Of a stretch of 64,000 nucleotides of DNA, positions 49,224 through 60,300 are shown one piece after another. Location: assembly GCA_025558095.1 (NCBI GenBank), contig JAIVFI010000041.1, forward strand, positions 124,001 through 188,000. Direction: 5' to 3'. Each line of letters opens with the position of its first letter. The stretch's first letter is position 1. The position numbers and the translations under genes are program-made. A model generated the notes under the pieces. That model searched no databases. It saw only the letters and a list, made by a program, of their open reading frames with translations, and had not been told where the DNA came from. Source of the DNA: Hyaloraphidium curvatum. Taxonomy: Eukaryota > Monoblepharomycota > Hyaloraphidiomycetes > Hyaloraphidiales > Hyaloraphidiaceae.

Positions 49224-50319
49224 TCACTCGGCCACCTCGCTGCTCGCCCCGTTCTCCTGCACCGCGATCCCCAGGACCCACGGGATGTCGGCGTACCGCC
49301 CGTTCGCCAGCGAGAAGTAGTCCCCCGGCCAGATGAGCTGTCCCGGCGATCAGCACTCCTTCCCTCGTGCGAAACGTTAAGCCCACCTTGCCGATCGGGT
49401 AGACGTAGCCGTTGCCCGTTTGCACGGGCTCGGAATCGTAAACGGGCGCCGAGTTGGCGAGGTAGCTTTCGCCTTCCTCCGCTTTGGTGACGTGAATCCT
49501 TACAGAAAGTCGATCAATGCGCCGCGGAGCAAGGGACATCGAGGGACCCACGACGAGTAGCCGTCCACGCAGCGGAGGTAGGCGTCGCCGTCGCCGGCCG
49601 AGACCTCCTCGGGGAGCAGGTAGCTGCCGTTCAGGACGTGGTAGGTCACCACATGCTTCCAGAAGGGGTTGGCGTAGGGGTCTTGGAGGATCCTGGCGTA
49701 GGTGATGTTGTCGAACATGACCGAGAAGGCTTTTCGCGAACGAGGCGTCCGTCAGTGAAGGCGTCACCAGACTTTTGCAGAGGCCAACCTTCGTCGGTGG
49801 GTGCCAGCACGGTGTAGTTGCCCAGCGGCTCCACCTGCTGGCGCCTCGCGAGGCGACGCCTCACCACCTCCTCGGGCCCGGGAGACACCGTGGTGCCCTC
49901 GGGGAACCCAGCGAGCAGCGGCCAAAAGTCGTCGTACCTGCGGGAAACGTCAGCACATGCTGAGGCACGGGAGCTCAGGTAACCCACTGGGAGAGGAGCG
50001 AGCTGAAGACCACGAAAGACCCGTTCGTGGAGAGGTAGTCGTAGACCGACGTCGTGCTCACGCCCGTGGGCTCGGCTGTCGGTTCGGCGGTCCCCGTAGG
50101 CCCTTCGGTCGTCGTCCCCGTGGGCTCCTCGGTCGTGGCGGACGTAGGTTCCTCGGTCGTGGTGGCCGTGGGCTCATCGGTGGTCGCGGGGGAAGAGGTC
50201 GTCGACCCGAGGGTGACCGTGGTCGTCGACGTCGGACGAGTCGCCGTTAGGGTGTCGTACTGCGCGGCCGCGACGGCGGCAAAGGCCAGGAGCAAGACGG
50301 CCACGTGGCGGAGCTTCAT
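49224..50319 (-). CDS. Fasciclin (FAS1) domain secreted protein with mucin-like stalk
   Basis: Five exons: 49988-50319, 49789-49937, 49552-49729, 49387-49498 and 49224-49337 (885 nt, 294 aa); introns are 49-59 nt, and two end in AAG. A signal peptide (MKLRHVAVLLLAFAAVAAAQ) precedes a Thr/Pro/Glu repeat (TTEEPTSATTEEPTGTTTEG), likely O-glycosylated. The FAS1 domain shows the usual order: YDYLSTNGSFVVFSSLL, then NYTVLAPTDEAFSVMF, then VVTYHVLNGSYLLPEEV, and the last part after VYPIGKLIWPGD. It is an extracellular adhesion-type protein, possibly wall-associated. No GPI signal or transmembrane helix is clear at the C-terminus, which ends SSEVAE. Confidence 0.82.
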
Positions 50320-50417
50320 CTCGGCGCGTGAGGGGTGTGGACGTGTTGCCAAGTTTTGTCGAATTGCTGTGAGGTGGCTTTCGATCGTGGCCTGCAGCCA
50401 ACTCAGCGCTCTAGCAG

Positions 50418-50769
50418 CATCTCCTTCTCCAACCTACCAACTGCAACGATGGCGAGGCGCTGGAAGGGCATGATGCGGGGCCGTTCGAAACGCCGCCGCC
50501 GCTGCGCCGGGGCAAGCGACACGTCACCTACGAGCTCCGGATCCACGAACCCGGGAGCCTCACGGAGACCCACAAGCTGCGCTGCTTCCTCGCGATGGAC
50601 GACAAGGTGGATTCGAGGGAATGCCACGCCGCGCAGGACGTCATCATCGAACATCCTTTCCCCTCCCTCCCCTCCTTCCCCTTCCCTCTTCCCCCTCCTA
50701 CTGCTCCGCCGCTTGCCAAAAGAAAAGCCTTGCCGTATCACAAGAAGGCGTGCAAGCCAAGGGAGTGAA
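50418..50769 (+). other. Orphan coding-like frame, 5' part not found
   Basis: From a possible acceptor at 50417 an open frame runs to a TGA at 50769. The stretch RHVTYELRIHEPGSL and CFLAMDDKVDSRECHAAQDV looks like real protein, but no ATG exists in frame before 50595. Only 98 bp separate it from the divergent FAS1 gene. It ends in a 50-base homopyrimidine run and a basic tail. It may be a terminal exon, a gene remnant or an accident of composition. Confidence 0.25.
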
Positions 50770-50967
50770 TCGGAGGAGTCTTCGGGATCGCGGTTCGGAC
50801 GCCTCGAGCGGGCTTCCAATGGACCATGCCACACGCCGCGAGCGTTCGACGGACCGACAGCCTGTTGCGCGAGCTTCCACATCACCTTGCAACTCGAATT
50901 CGATTCCTTTTTCGTGGCCCTTCCCGTCTGCTCCATCCGATCGCACGATCCCAACGACCAGCGCGGT

Positions 50968-53310
50968 TCACGCCCTCACCCGCGACATCTGGATGTCCGC
51001 CCTCTGCATCACCAGCCTCGCCAGCGGCTCCTCCCGCCGCTCCTCCTCCCCCTCCCCATCCCCCAGCGGCGACCCCGCATCCACTTCCGCACCCGCCGCC
51101 TCCTCCCCCCCGAACCTCACCGTCCTCCTCGGCCTCTCCCCCAGCCCCAGCTCCGCCAACCCCGCGATCGGATCCCCCTCCCCCGCCCCTTCCCCCGCCA
51201 GGCACGCGAAGCACGCCCCCTCCGAGGGCTCCCCGTCCCCGTCCCCGCCGTGCCCGCAGAACGCCCGCGGCCTCTGGGCGAACCGCAGCACCGCCGCCGC
51301 GTCGGGGCCGAGGGGCGCCGGGTCCCCGTGCTCCTGCAGCGAGCGGAGCAGCAATGCCGCGGATTTGTACTGCGGCATCACCGATGCGTCGAGGAAGGAC
51401 GCGCAGGCGTCGACGTCGGCGTGCAGCGCGGCGTGCAGCCCGGCGGCGGCGGCCTGCGCGGAGGGGGTCGGTGCGGTGGGGAGCGAGGCGTGCAGCCGGA
51501 GGACGAGGAGGTGCAGCCATGCGGCGTGGGTGGCCGAGGCGCAGCCGGTCATGAAGAGGAAGAGGTTGGCGCCGAGGTCGCCCGAAAGGATGCGCCGGGA
51601 GAGGGCGCGGAGGAGGGAGGAGAGGACGACGGCGGAGCGGGAGGCTTCGAAGAAGGAGGGGGAGGAGATCCACAGCCGGAGCAGCGCGTCCTCGTCCGCC
51701 TTGGGGCCCGTGCGGGGAACCGCGAGGCTGCTTGCCGAGGAAACGCCCGAGGCGAGGTCGCTCCCCCCCGCATCCCCGTCGACCGCCGTGTCGCCGTCGG
51801 TCGATCCGGACCCGGCGCGCGTGGCCACGGGCCGATCGGGCCCCACGAGGTCCGCGAACGGCTCGGGGCTCACGAGCATCATGAACAGCTGCCGGATGAG
51901 CATCAGCGCCGCCATCACGATCTGCGCCGCGTCGCCGGGGAGGGCGGCCAGCGCTGCGAGCATGGCGTCCAGGTCGCCGGCGGCCGATGCGGACGAGAGC
52001 TCGGGGGGGAGCGATTCCTCGATCAGCACGAGGGCGTCCCAGAGGTGCCTGCGGCGGCGGATGGCTTCTGCGGCGAGCGGGGCACGGAGCACGCGGTCCA
52101 GCTGCGGCGGGCGCGGGCCCCGCACGTGGTGGCCGCCCCGCGTGCGCGCGTCCTCGGCGACCAGCAGGCCGATCATCGACAGGCCGGCCTCGTCGCGGAG
52201 CCAGCCGACAAACTGCGCGACCTGGTACAGGGCATGCAGCACGCCGTAGCCAATGAAGGGAGGGCCGGCGCCCCGGAAGTCCGAGTAGCTCCGGCGGGCG
52301 ACCGACTCGGCGGGCTCCTCGGCGTCTTCGAGGCCGCCCAGAGGGTCCAGGAAGCCGAGGTAGTCCCGGCAGCGGGGCGGACGCCAGTCTGCGACGTCGG
52401 CGGGGATCGGCGCCCCAGCGGGCCGCTCGGCGAGGGGCGGGATGGCGACCAGGATCATCTCTGGGAGCGGCAGCGGGGCCGAGGGGAACTCGCGGGCGGG
52501 GTCGAAGCACATGGGCGCGCCTGCGCCGGCGGCGAGCATCGACTCCATGGCCACGAGGGACCAGAAGCTGTCGCGCCAGTGGTCTTCGATCAGGTAGTCG
52601 TCGACCGTGCGGGCGGCCGAGGGCAGCTCCCGCTCGCCGGGGGTGCGCGTGCGCCTGAACATGGCGGCGAGGGTCTTTGCGATCGCACGTGCGGCGTCGA
52701 GGCGCGCCATCAGGTTTGTGAAGAAGCCGACGCACGACGAGAGGGTCAGCACGAGCGCGAGGTTCTCGACGGTGTGCAGCGATCGCGGGTCGCCGTGAGC
52801 CGCCAGCTTGAGGTTGCCGCGTTTTGCGCCCCTTGGGGGAGCGGCGGTCGCGGCCCAGAAGCGCGCCAGCTCGCGGCGGAGCAGGCTGACGAAGCGCGCC
52901 TCGAGCGCGGCGACCACGCGGCCGGCGGGCAGCGGCGACGCGGCGGCCGGGAACTCGTCGCTCTCGGCGAGTGCGTATGCGCCGGCCCACAGGGCGAAGC
53001 CCACGAACGCCGCGTGGCCGAACAGCTCCGCCCAGCGCGGGTCGGCGGTTGGGGGGGCGTTGCCGGCCATGCAGTCGACGAAGCCCGGCCGGTCGTGGTC
53101 GAGCGCGGACGTGCCGTGCGGAACGCGGTGCGCGAACGCCTCGAGCAGCGCGCGGGTGCCCGGCGGGGTGAGCACCGCGTCGGCCGCCGTCGCCGACGAC
53201 ACGGACGACGTGGGGCTGCCCACCGCCCCGCCCTCCGCAAGCCCGCGGGACAGCTCGAGCTGCGACAGGAAAACATCGAGCGGCGTCAGGCGCGCCTCGC
53301 CGGTCGACAT
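50968..53310 (-). CDS. Fungal-type transcription factor domain protein without zinc cluster
   Basis: Intronless, 780 aa from the ATG at 53310. The long helical region carries the fungal-specific 'middle homology' signature of Zn2Cys6 regulators: DYLIEDHWRDSFWSLVAMES, then a loop ending FPSAPLPLPE (about residues 237-285). Before it are helical segments (LALVLTLSSCVGFF). The N-terminus lacks the six-Cys binuclear cluster, so DNA binding would need a partner, or an upstream exon is missing. The C-terminal third is Ser/Gly-rich with acidic patches (TDGDTAVDGDAGGSD, DGEGEEERREE) that could activate transcription. This class is a fungal hallmark, which supports the assignment of the organism. Confidence 0.7.
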   Translation of the reverse strand: MSTGEARLTPLDVFLSQLELSRGLAEGGAVGSPTSSVSSATAADAVLTPPGTRALLEAFAHRVPHGTSALDHDRPGFVDCMAGNAPPTADPRWAELFGHAAFVGFALWAGAYALAESDEFPAAASPLPAGRVVAALEARFVSLLRRELARFWAATAAPPRGAKRGNLKLAAHGDPRSLHTVENLALVLTLSSCVGFFTNLMARLDAARAIAKTLAAMFRRTRTPGERELPSAARTVDDYLIEDHWRDSFWSLVAMESMLAAGAGAPMCFDPAREFPSAPLPLPEMILVAIPPLAERPAGAPIPADVADWRPPRCRDYLGFLDPLGGLEDAEEPAESVARRSYSDFRGAGPPFIGYGVLHALYQVAQFVGWLRDEAGLSMIGLLVAEDARTRGGHHVRGPRPPQLDRVLRAPLAAEAIRRRRHLWDALVLIEESLPPELSSASAAGDLDAMLAALAALPGDAAQIVMAALMLIRQLFMMLVSPEPFADLVGPDRPVATRAGSGSTDGDTAVDGDAGGSDLASGVSSASSLAVPRTGPKADEDALLRLWISSPSFFEASRSAVVLSSLLRALSRRILSGDLGANLFLFMTGCASATHAAWLHLLVLRLHASLPTAPTPSAQAAAAGLHAALHADVDACASFLDASVMPQYKSAALLLRSLQEHGDPAPLGPDAAAVLRFAQRPRAFCGHGGDGDGEPSEGACFACLAGEGAGEGDPIAGLAELGLGERPRRTVRFGGEEAAGAEVDAGSPLGDGEGEEERREEPLARLVMQRADIQMSRVRA

Positions 53311-53915
53311 CGCGGCGGTCCGAAGCACCGGAACCGGAAAAGCGGGTCCGGGTTGCCGCCCGCGCGCCGGCTGACCGGTGGCGAAGAAACTTCTTTCCCG
53401 GCGCAGGCATCGGAGGCGGATGGAAGGAAAATCTAGCAGTTCTCGACTCCTCGACTGTCATTGGAATCAGTCCGCACATGGCGGCCGCGACATTCCGACT
53501 CGAGGTGCCGTTCGCGGGATGCTGACATTGGTCCCCCTACACGCCCTGTGCCCGAGAGTCGAGCGCCGGTATGCGAGGTAGCCCGTTCTCGGGGGGCAAA
53601 ACAAACCCATCTCCTTAGCTCTTGGCTGGATTTCGCGGAAGCGAATCGACGAGCTCCTCGAGGATTGGCGATTGGTTGCGGCGCTGCGGCGAGACAGTGG
53701 TCACTGCAGCTTTCCGATGGGGCGCCAGCTGTGGACGTACCGAAGAACGTATTCTATACTAGCTTGAATTTCATTCTCATTCAGTCGTTCCATAATTTGA
53801 TCTACTGTCTGGAATCGCCGAACCCGCCCCGCGCGAATTGTTGCGGGCGGGCTGTGCCGCCCCCGTTGTCTCCCCACCTCGAACCTCTCCCTCACCCGAC
53901 GCCCAAGCAATCAGC
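53311..53915. other. Divergent intergenic region
   Basis: 605 bp between the regulator and the flavin monooxygenase. Nothing else was recognised; the regulator might act on its neighbour from here, which is inference. Confidence 0.4.
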
Positions 53916-55539
53916 ATGCCCGCCTCGGACGGCACCCCCGCCCCCTTTGACGCCCTCATCGTCGGCGGCGGCATCGGCGGCATCGCGGCCGGCGCGGCCC
54001 TCTCGCGCGCCGGCCTCTCCTTTTCCCTCGCCGAGGCCGGCCCCAGCCTGGGCGGCGTGTGGGCCAAAAACACCTACCCCGGCGCGCGGTGCGACGCCAT
54101 CTGCCCGCTCTACAGCTACAGCTGGGCACCGCACGCGTGGACCGCGACCCACGCCGCGCAGCCCGCGATCCTCGAGTACCTCAAGCAGGCGGCGGACAAG
54201 GCCGGCGTCACACCGCACGTGCAGCTCAACACGTCCGTCAGGGGCGCAGAGTGGGACGGCGACGCCGGGGTGTGGCGCGTCGAGCTCGAGGGCCCCTCGG
54301 GAACGTCCGAAGCCGCCGCCCGCGCGCTGGTGCTCGCCACGGGGCTCAACAGCCGCCCGCGGCGGCCCGAAATCCCCGGCATCGCCGAGTTTGCCGGCCG
54401 CACGGTGTATACGGGCGAATGGGACAGCTCGGTGGGGCGATCCGCTCCCCCCCTCGCGCGATCGCGCCCTGATCACCCCACCTCGCAGCTGGACCTGGCC
54501 AACAAGCGCGTCGGCGTCGTCGGGACCGGCGCCTCGGGCACGCAGCTCGTCTCGGCGGCCTCGGCGCTCCCGGGGGCGGACGTCACAGTCTTCCAGCGGT
54601 CCTTCACCGCCGTGCTGCCGCTCGAGTTCCGCGAGTACTCTGCCGGCGAGATCGAGGAGATGAAGCGCGACCCGGGCAAGGTGGCCGCGTTCAGGGCGGA
54701 GAAGTGGGGGTTCTACGAGATGGCGACGGGGGCCCTGTTCGAGGGGAGCCCGCTGGTGGAGCAGATCACCGGCATGTGCAAGGCGGGCCTGGCGGCGGCG
54801 GTGCCGGACGAGGCGCTGCGGGCCAAGCTCGACTTTAACGTGGGTCTCTCGCCGATCGCGCCGGATCTCGTGCTCAACGCGGTGGTCGCAGCACCCGCCC
54901 TTTGCCAAGCGCCCCATCCTCTCGGACACGTACTACGCCGACGTCCAGAAGCCCAACGTGCACCTCGTCACGGACCCGATCCTCCGCGTCGTCCCGCAGG
55001 GCGTGGTGGTCCGCTCCCCCGACGGCTCCGAAGAGACGCACGCGCTGGAAGTGCTCGCGATCGCCGCCGGCTTCAGCTCGGCCGACTACGACCCCGGGTT
55101 CCCGATCGTCGGGCCGGGGGGAAAGTCGGTGCACGACCTGTTTGCCGAGCGCGGCGGGGCCGAGGCGCTGCACGGGACCTGCATCGAGGGCATGCCGAAC
55201 CTGTTCTGGATGATGGGGCCCAACACCTACCTGCCGCACACGGTGTTTGCGTTCGTCGAGCTGCAGGCGGATTTCGTGGTCGCCGCGCTCGGCAAGATCA
55301 AGGAGAAGGGCGCCAAGGCGGTCGTGCCCAGGACCGAGGCCGTGCGGAAGTACAACGCCTTCCTCGACGAGCAGCTCTTTGCCAAGAAGCACATCCAGGC
55401 GTACGAGGGCGTGTCGAACTGGTTCCGCTCGGGCAAGGGAAGGGGCAAGGTGACGGGGGCGTTCCCGGGCACCGGCGCGGCGCTGTTTGCGTTCCTCGAG
55501 GGCGGGCCCAAGGAGGAGGACTACGACTTCGTTAACTGA
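53916..55539 (+). CDS. Flavin monooxygenase, Baeyer-Villiger-like with altered fingerprint
   Basis: Exons 53916-54431, 54489-54839 and 54892-55539 (504 aa); introns are 57 and 52 nt, all phase 0. FAD fold LIVGGGIGGIAAG, then GGVWAKNTYPGARCD, and NADPH fold VGVVGTGASGTQL. The enzyme should insert or transfer one oxygen atom using NADPH. The Baeyer-Villiger fingerprint position reads FAGRTVYTGEWD (159-170): the usual His is Tyr165. Later blocks (KRPILSDTYYADVQKPNVHL, MPNLFWMMGPNTYLPH) are normal. It is much shorter than the other monooxygenase at 15729 and not a recent copy of it. The fingerprint change may shift it to N/S-oxidation or lower activity. Confidence 0.86.
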
Positions 55540-55648
55540 AGGCGAGATGGATGAGCGTGGACTTGGAGAGCGGTGGACTTGGGAGAGCGGTGATATGGTG
55601 GCAAGCCCCTCGGATTACGATCTGAGTTTACGAATCACTCTAGTCCCT

Positions 55649-56509
55649 CTAGTCCTTCCGCTCCACCCGCAGCTGGCCCGTCTCTCCGTCCATCGTGACC
55701 TTGCCGTGCATCTGCACGTCTCCGTTGATCTCCACGTTGCCGCGGAAGATCACGCCGGGCCCGATGATCACGGTCGCCTTGCCCTTCTTCCTCGGTTCCT
55801 CTTCCTCGGCCTTTTCTTCGTCCTCCGCGTACGGGTCCTCGTACCCATCGGCCTCATCCTCCGGCTGGGGCCGGTCGTCGTTCTTGTCTGCCCCGCTGAG
55901 CCTCCTGGAGATGGCCACGGCGGCCGTGTCGAGGTCCACCTCGGCCATGCCCTCCCTCCAATCCTCGATCGCGGCGCCGGGCGGCGAAAAGTAGTTCTTC
56001 GGGCCGCCGTACCATTTGCCGTCGGCTTCGAGGGAGCGGATCGCGCCGAGCAGCTGCGCCGGGGTATAGTAGGCCGCGATCATGTCGTCGGAGCAGACCG
56101 CGACGTCGAAAGGGCGGGTGGGGCCTTCTTCGACGACGGGGGCGGGGGCTGGCTTGGTTTTGGGCTTCTCCGAGGAGGCAGAAGAGGTGGCCGCGGGAGC
56201 CGCCGAAACTGCAGACGAGGAAGGGTCTCCGAACGCCTGGGGAAGCTTGATGTCGACGCCCTTCACGCCGCCCGGGCGCAGGAATGGATTGTCGTCGGCT
56301 GCCGCGGGCCCCGCGGGTGCCTGCGCTCCCGATGTGGCATGGAGCGGGATGTCTGAGTACGCCGGCGGCAGCGAGGCCGGGGCAGCGCCCGCGAGGTAGT
56401 CGGATTCGACGGCCGGCGCGGCGGCGGGTTCCGCGCGTGGGGCGGGCTTCGCGGGGGCCGGGGGGGCCGGCGCCGAAACGGGTTCGGAGGTCGAGCAGCA
56501 GGCGCCCAT
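55649..56509 (-). CDS. Myristoylated/palmitoylated small protein with bactofilin-like C-terminus
   Basis: Intronless, 286 aa from the ATG at 56509. The start MGACCSTSE fits dual lipidation: Gly2 myristoylation with Ser6, and Cys4/Cys5 palmitoylation. Residues 10-125 are Pro/Ala-rich and disordered, then a helical stretch (AAYYTPAQLLGAIRSLE) and an acidic linker (EDEEKAEEEEPRKKGK). The last 45 residues show short glycine-turned strands (VIIGPGVIFRGNVEINGDVQ, MHGKVTMDG), the pattern of bactofilin beta-solenoids, but only about three rungs. A membrane-tethered scaffold is plausible. The solenoid call is tentative because the repeat is short. Confidence 0.6.
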   Translation of the reverse strand: MGACCSTSEPVSAPAPPAPAKPAPRAEPAAAPAVESDYLAGAAPASLPPAYSDIPLHATSGAQAPAGPAAADDNPFLRPGGVKGVDIKLPQAFGDPSSSAVSAAPAATSSASSEKPKTKPAPAPVVEEGPTRPFDVAVCSDDMIAAYYTPAQLLGAIRSLEADGKWYGGPKNYFSPPGAAIEDWREGMAEVDLDTAAVAISRRLSGADKNDDRPQPEDEADGYEDPYAEDEEKAEEEEPRKKGKATVIIGPGVIFRGNVEINGDVQMHGKVTMDGETGQLRVERKD

Positions 56510-57303
56510 TTTGGAGCAGGAAAACCGCGCGAATGCTGGCCGCTGTGGGGCCGCTTTTTGAGGCGGAAAATCCGAGGCGGGGACCCGCTGACGCGCCGAC
56601 CGCCATTTCACCCGCAGACGGAGACCAAATAACGTGACGGACTTCCTCGTCGCTTGCCATATAATGCGGTCAGGGGTCCGCGAGCGGAGCCGAGCACAAT
56701 TCAAGTGCGGAAACTCGAGTCAGACGAGTCCATCCGAACTGCTCGGTCGATTGCCACAGCAAGATGTGGCCGGAGCACAAGGAGACCTGCCAGCCCATGG
56801 ATTGATCGAATGTATCATATCATTGCAAAAGGTCGCAAGAGTTGGAGGACCTTCCCAAAACTATTCCAAAGACAGCGACGCCCCCACCCTTCTCCACCCT
56901 GGCTTGGCCCCACGGCGCCCTCAGCTGACCGACGCCGGCATGTCAGGACTGCTCTCCATGCCGAGTAAGAGGTTCTGTGACCGTCTGCCTCGGCCAGTAA
57001 ATGCGATCGAAGAACGAGATCCGCTTTGCAGAGATCGAGCGCGATCGGGTTTCACTTGAGCCTTCCGCGCTTCATGTCAGCCGCAAGCGGGCAGACAACG
57101 CCCTCCTCACACTAGATGGCTGCATTTCGTATATGCCGCAAATCTGAGGGTCGTGGCGCGATGTCCCGGCGACCAGATGCCCGTCTGTCCGGCGAGAAAG
57201 CCGCGGGATGCATGAGTCGGCGCTCGCTCACAACGCAAACACTCGACCGGACTACTGAATCATCTTCATCAACACTCCACATCACACATGCTACCAAGAA
57301 TCA
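56510..57303. other. Intergenic region, no gene seen
   Basis: 794 bp upstream of the lipidated-protein gene and downstream of the receptor-like gene's stop. Frames are short, and no splice pattern or repeat was noticed. Confidence 0.5.
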
Positions 57304-60300
57304 TCAAGTAATGGACGCCCCAGCTGCATCCGCTCGCCTGGATTCCGCTTTCGGCTCGGCCGCCGACCCCTGTCCGTCCAAAGCAGTCCCCGCCGCGCCA
57401 TCGACGGCCGTCACCACGCTTTCCGGCGCCCCCAAATCACCGTGCACCCCGTCCAAAGGCTCGGGCACTTCCAACCCCCGCACATCCATCCCCACGACGT
57501 CCAGCACCTGCCCCGTCTCGTCCTCCCCGACCACATGCCCGTCCGCCTCCTCGATGTCCGCCTCGATGCCCAGCGGCGGCATCCCGTCCCACACGTACCC
57601 CGACGCCGCCCGCGTGGGATCCGCCCCGCCCTCGCGCGGCATCGTGTCGGGGCGCAGCTCCCGCCCGCCGAAGCTCATGATGGCCTTGGTCAGCATCGAC
57701 GCGCTGCCCCTCCGGTCGCCGGGCACGGCGTAGAACGACGCCTGGGCCGGCGGTTCGTCGCCGACCGCGTCCGAGGGGACGTTGGCGGCCGCCATGTCCG
57801 CCGCCGACATGCTCCTCGTCGCCGACAGCGCGGGCGCCTTGAGCACCCGGTACAGGTCGCGCATGTCCATGTAGGCGACAAAGTCATCCACGGTGATGGG
57901 CACCGAGCGCAGCTTGAACCCCAGCGCGATGCAGTTGGCGCACAGGCCGAGCTGCAGGATGATCTGGGACTGCAGGTAGGTGGCCTCGCTGACGATGACG
58001 ATCGTGACGATGATGAGCGGGATTTCGCGGAGCAGCTGCATTCCAGGTGAGCACGACCAGCAGGCAAACAGCACGGGGACAACCCACGAGCGACGAGCGG
58101 TAGACGATCTCGCGGATGCAGATGATCTGCAGCCTCCTCAGCTCCGCCTTGATGTACGCCATCTGGTCGATCGACACCCTCCTCCTTCCCCTCATCGCCC
58201 CCGCGTCCACCTCGACGTGCGTCTTCTTGTGGTACAGCAGCCCCGCCACCGCCGCGAACATGTTGAACACGAAGAACAGCGTGCCCACGACGCACAGGGC
58301 GGCGTAGAACCCCGACAGCAAGAGGCCGGGCGGCAGCGTGAACAGGCCGCCCCAGTTGAGCAGCACGGCGACGAGGTCCATGGCCGTGCGCACGACGACC
58401 CACGCCACGTGCAGGCCGAAGGACCGCTGCCACCGCGGCTTGACGGTGATCGGCGCCGCGACGGGCGGGGTGAGGAACGCCGAGGGGGCCGAGGAGCTGG
58501 CGGCGGTGGAGGAGGTGGTCATGGTCGCGATCCGCGGCATCGGGTTGCGCGGGATGGTGCCGCCCTGGGGAGCAAACACCTCCTCCTGGTACCGCACGGG
58601 GGCCACCACGGCGCGAAGGGTGCCGGTGGAGGAGCGGATCAGCATGGTCTGGTAGCTGTGCGGCGCGGGGGAGCCGTCGTCGGCGATCCGGACGTGCTTG
58701 CCGATGCTCATCGGGGCCGTCTGCGTCCGCGAGACCGGGGGGGGCGGGGCTCGCGTGCTCGGCAGCGGGGCGGGGAGGGTGGAGAAGCCCGACGGGGCGC
58801 GCTTGGCGGAGGCGTCGGGGGAGTGCCCGCCGCCGGTGCCGTCGTCCTCGTGGTCCGGCTCCTCCTCGTCCGCGGCGGCCGAAAACGCCGCCACCGTGCC
58901 GCCCGCCGCCGCTGCCCCGGGGATCGCCGCGGGCGCCGACAGCGACACCACGTACGGCTCCTCCCACGACACCCCCGTCCCTGTCTTCGCCCCCGTCCCA
59001 AGCTTCACTCCCACCTCCTTAGCCGCCGCTTTCTTCTCCCCCTCGGCCGCCTCCAGCGCCACGCGGTTGATGGTCGCGTTGAGCTCCCTCTGGCTCTTTT
59101 CCCTCGCCTCCCTCGGTATCCCCACCCTCGCGCTCTCCCCGCTCTGCACCTTTTTCTCCCTGCGGCTCTCGTTGCGCTGCCAGTACACCCACAGCGTGAT
59201 GGCCAGCGCCAGCACTACGCCCGCCATGATCCCGAAGGCGATCAGGAACACGCGGGTGCGGGTGTTTTCGTTCTGCGCGCGGATGTCGTTCTGCACCGCC
59301 GAGAGGAGGTACATGCCGTTGGAGCACTGGAACTGCGCGAGGATCTTCTCGGCGGCCTCGCGGTACGAGAGCAAAGGGGGTTGGGAGAAGGCCGCGACGG
59401 CGGCGAAGCCGAAGGCCGCGGCGACGCTGTCGGCGGCCGAGGTGGCGGTGCCCGGGGGCGCGCCCTGGTCAGGGGGGCCGACGATCCACCACGCGTACCT
59501 GACCAGTTCTGCGGTAAGGGAGCGGCGTCAGAACGGGCGGTTGACGGGCAACTCGGCGGGAGTTCACCGTAGGCGTTCTGGCAGCTGGCCGGGTTCCCGT
59601 TGCGCATGGCGATGTAGGTGAACCCGCTGATCGGGTAGGTGCGCTGCCCCGCCTCGTTTACCATGTTGACGTGGAAGTTGTCCAGGGCGGAAAAGTTGGC
59701 CGTGCCGGCGGCCTGGTAGGCCGCGGCCTCGTAGGTGGGCTCCGAGGGCAGGATGAAGTTGCCGACGCGGTTCTGGACCGCGGCCACGGGCAGGTTGAAG
59801 GTGCTGGCGATGTTGATGTCGGTGTAGCAGATCGAGTAGTCGGTGAGGAGCACGGCCGTGCCCATGTCCGAGAAGGGCACCTGGATGATGCTGCCCGGGA
59901 AGCCGGCGCCGGCGGCGAAGATGCCGTAGGTCGCGTTCCACGCCGGGCTCATGGCCGCCAGCGCGTGGGTGAAGAGCGAGGTCTGGCCCGAGGCGGTGTC
60001 GTTGCGCACGATGCGGATGATGGGCTGGTCCAGCAGGCCGGGCAGCTGCAGCCCGGGGTTGGCGCGCACGATGAGCGGGTCGGTCCAGTTCGCGATGGTG
60101 CCGTTCCAGATGCCGACCAGCACCTCTTGCGTCAGGTTGAGCGGCGCGGGATACGAGTAGAGCGGCGGCAGGTTGTAGGCGAGCACGACGCCGCCGACCA
60201 TGGACGGCACGATGCGCACGCCGGCGGCGACCTCGCCCGGCGACAGCGGCAGGTCTGTACCGCCCCACGCCACGGAGCCGTCCAGCACGCCGCGCACGCC

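Noticed and set aside
50335-53436. 1033-codon forward open frame
   Set aside because: Antisense shadow of the 780-aa fungal-type regulator; composition is Arg/Gly/Ala filler with no domain.
57690-58967. 425-codon reverse frame overlapping the PstS-like receptor
   Set aside because: Another frame of the same strand; the receptor frame carries the membrane helices and joins the next exon correctly.
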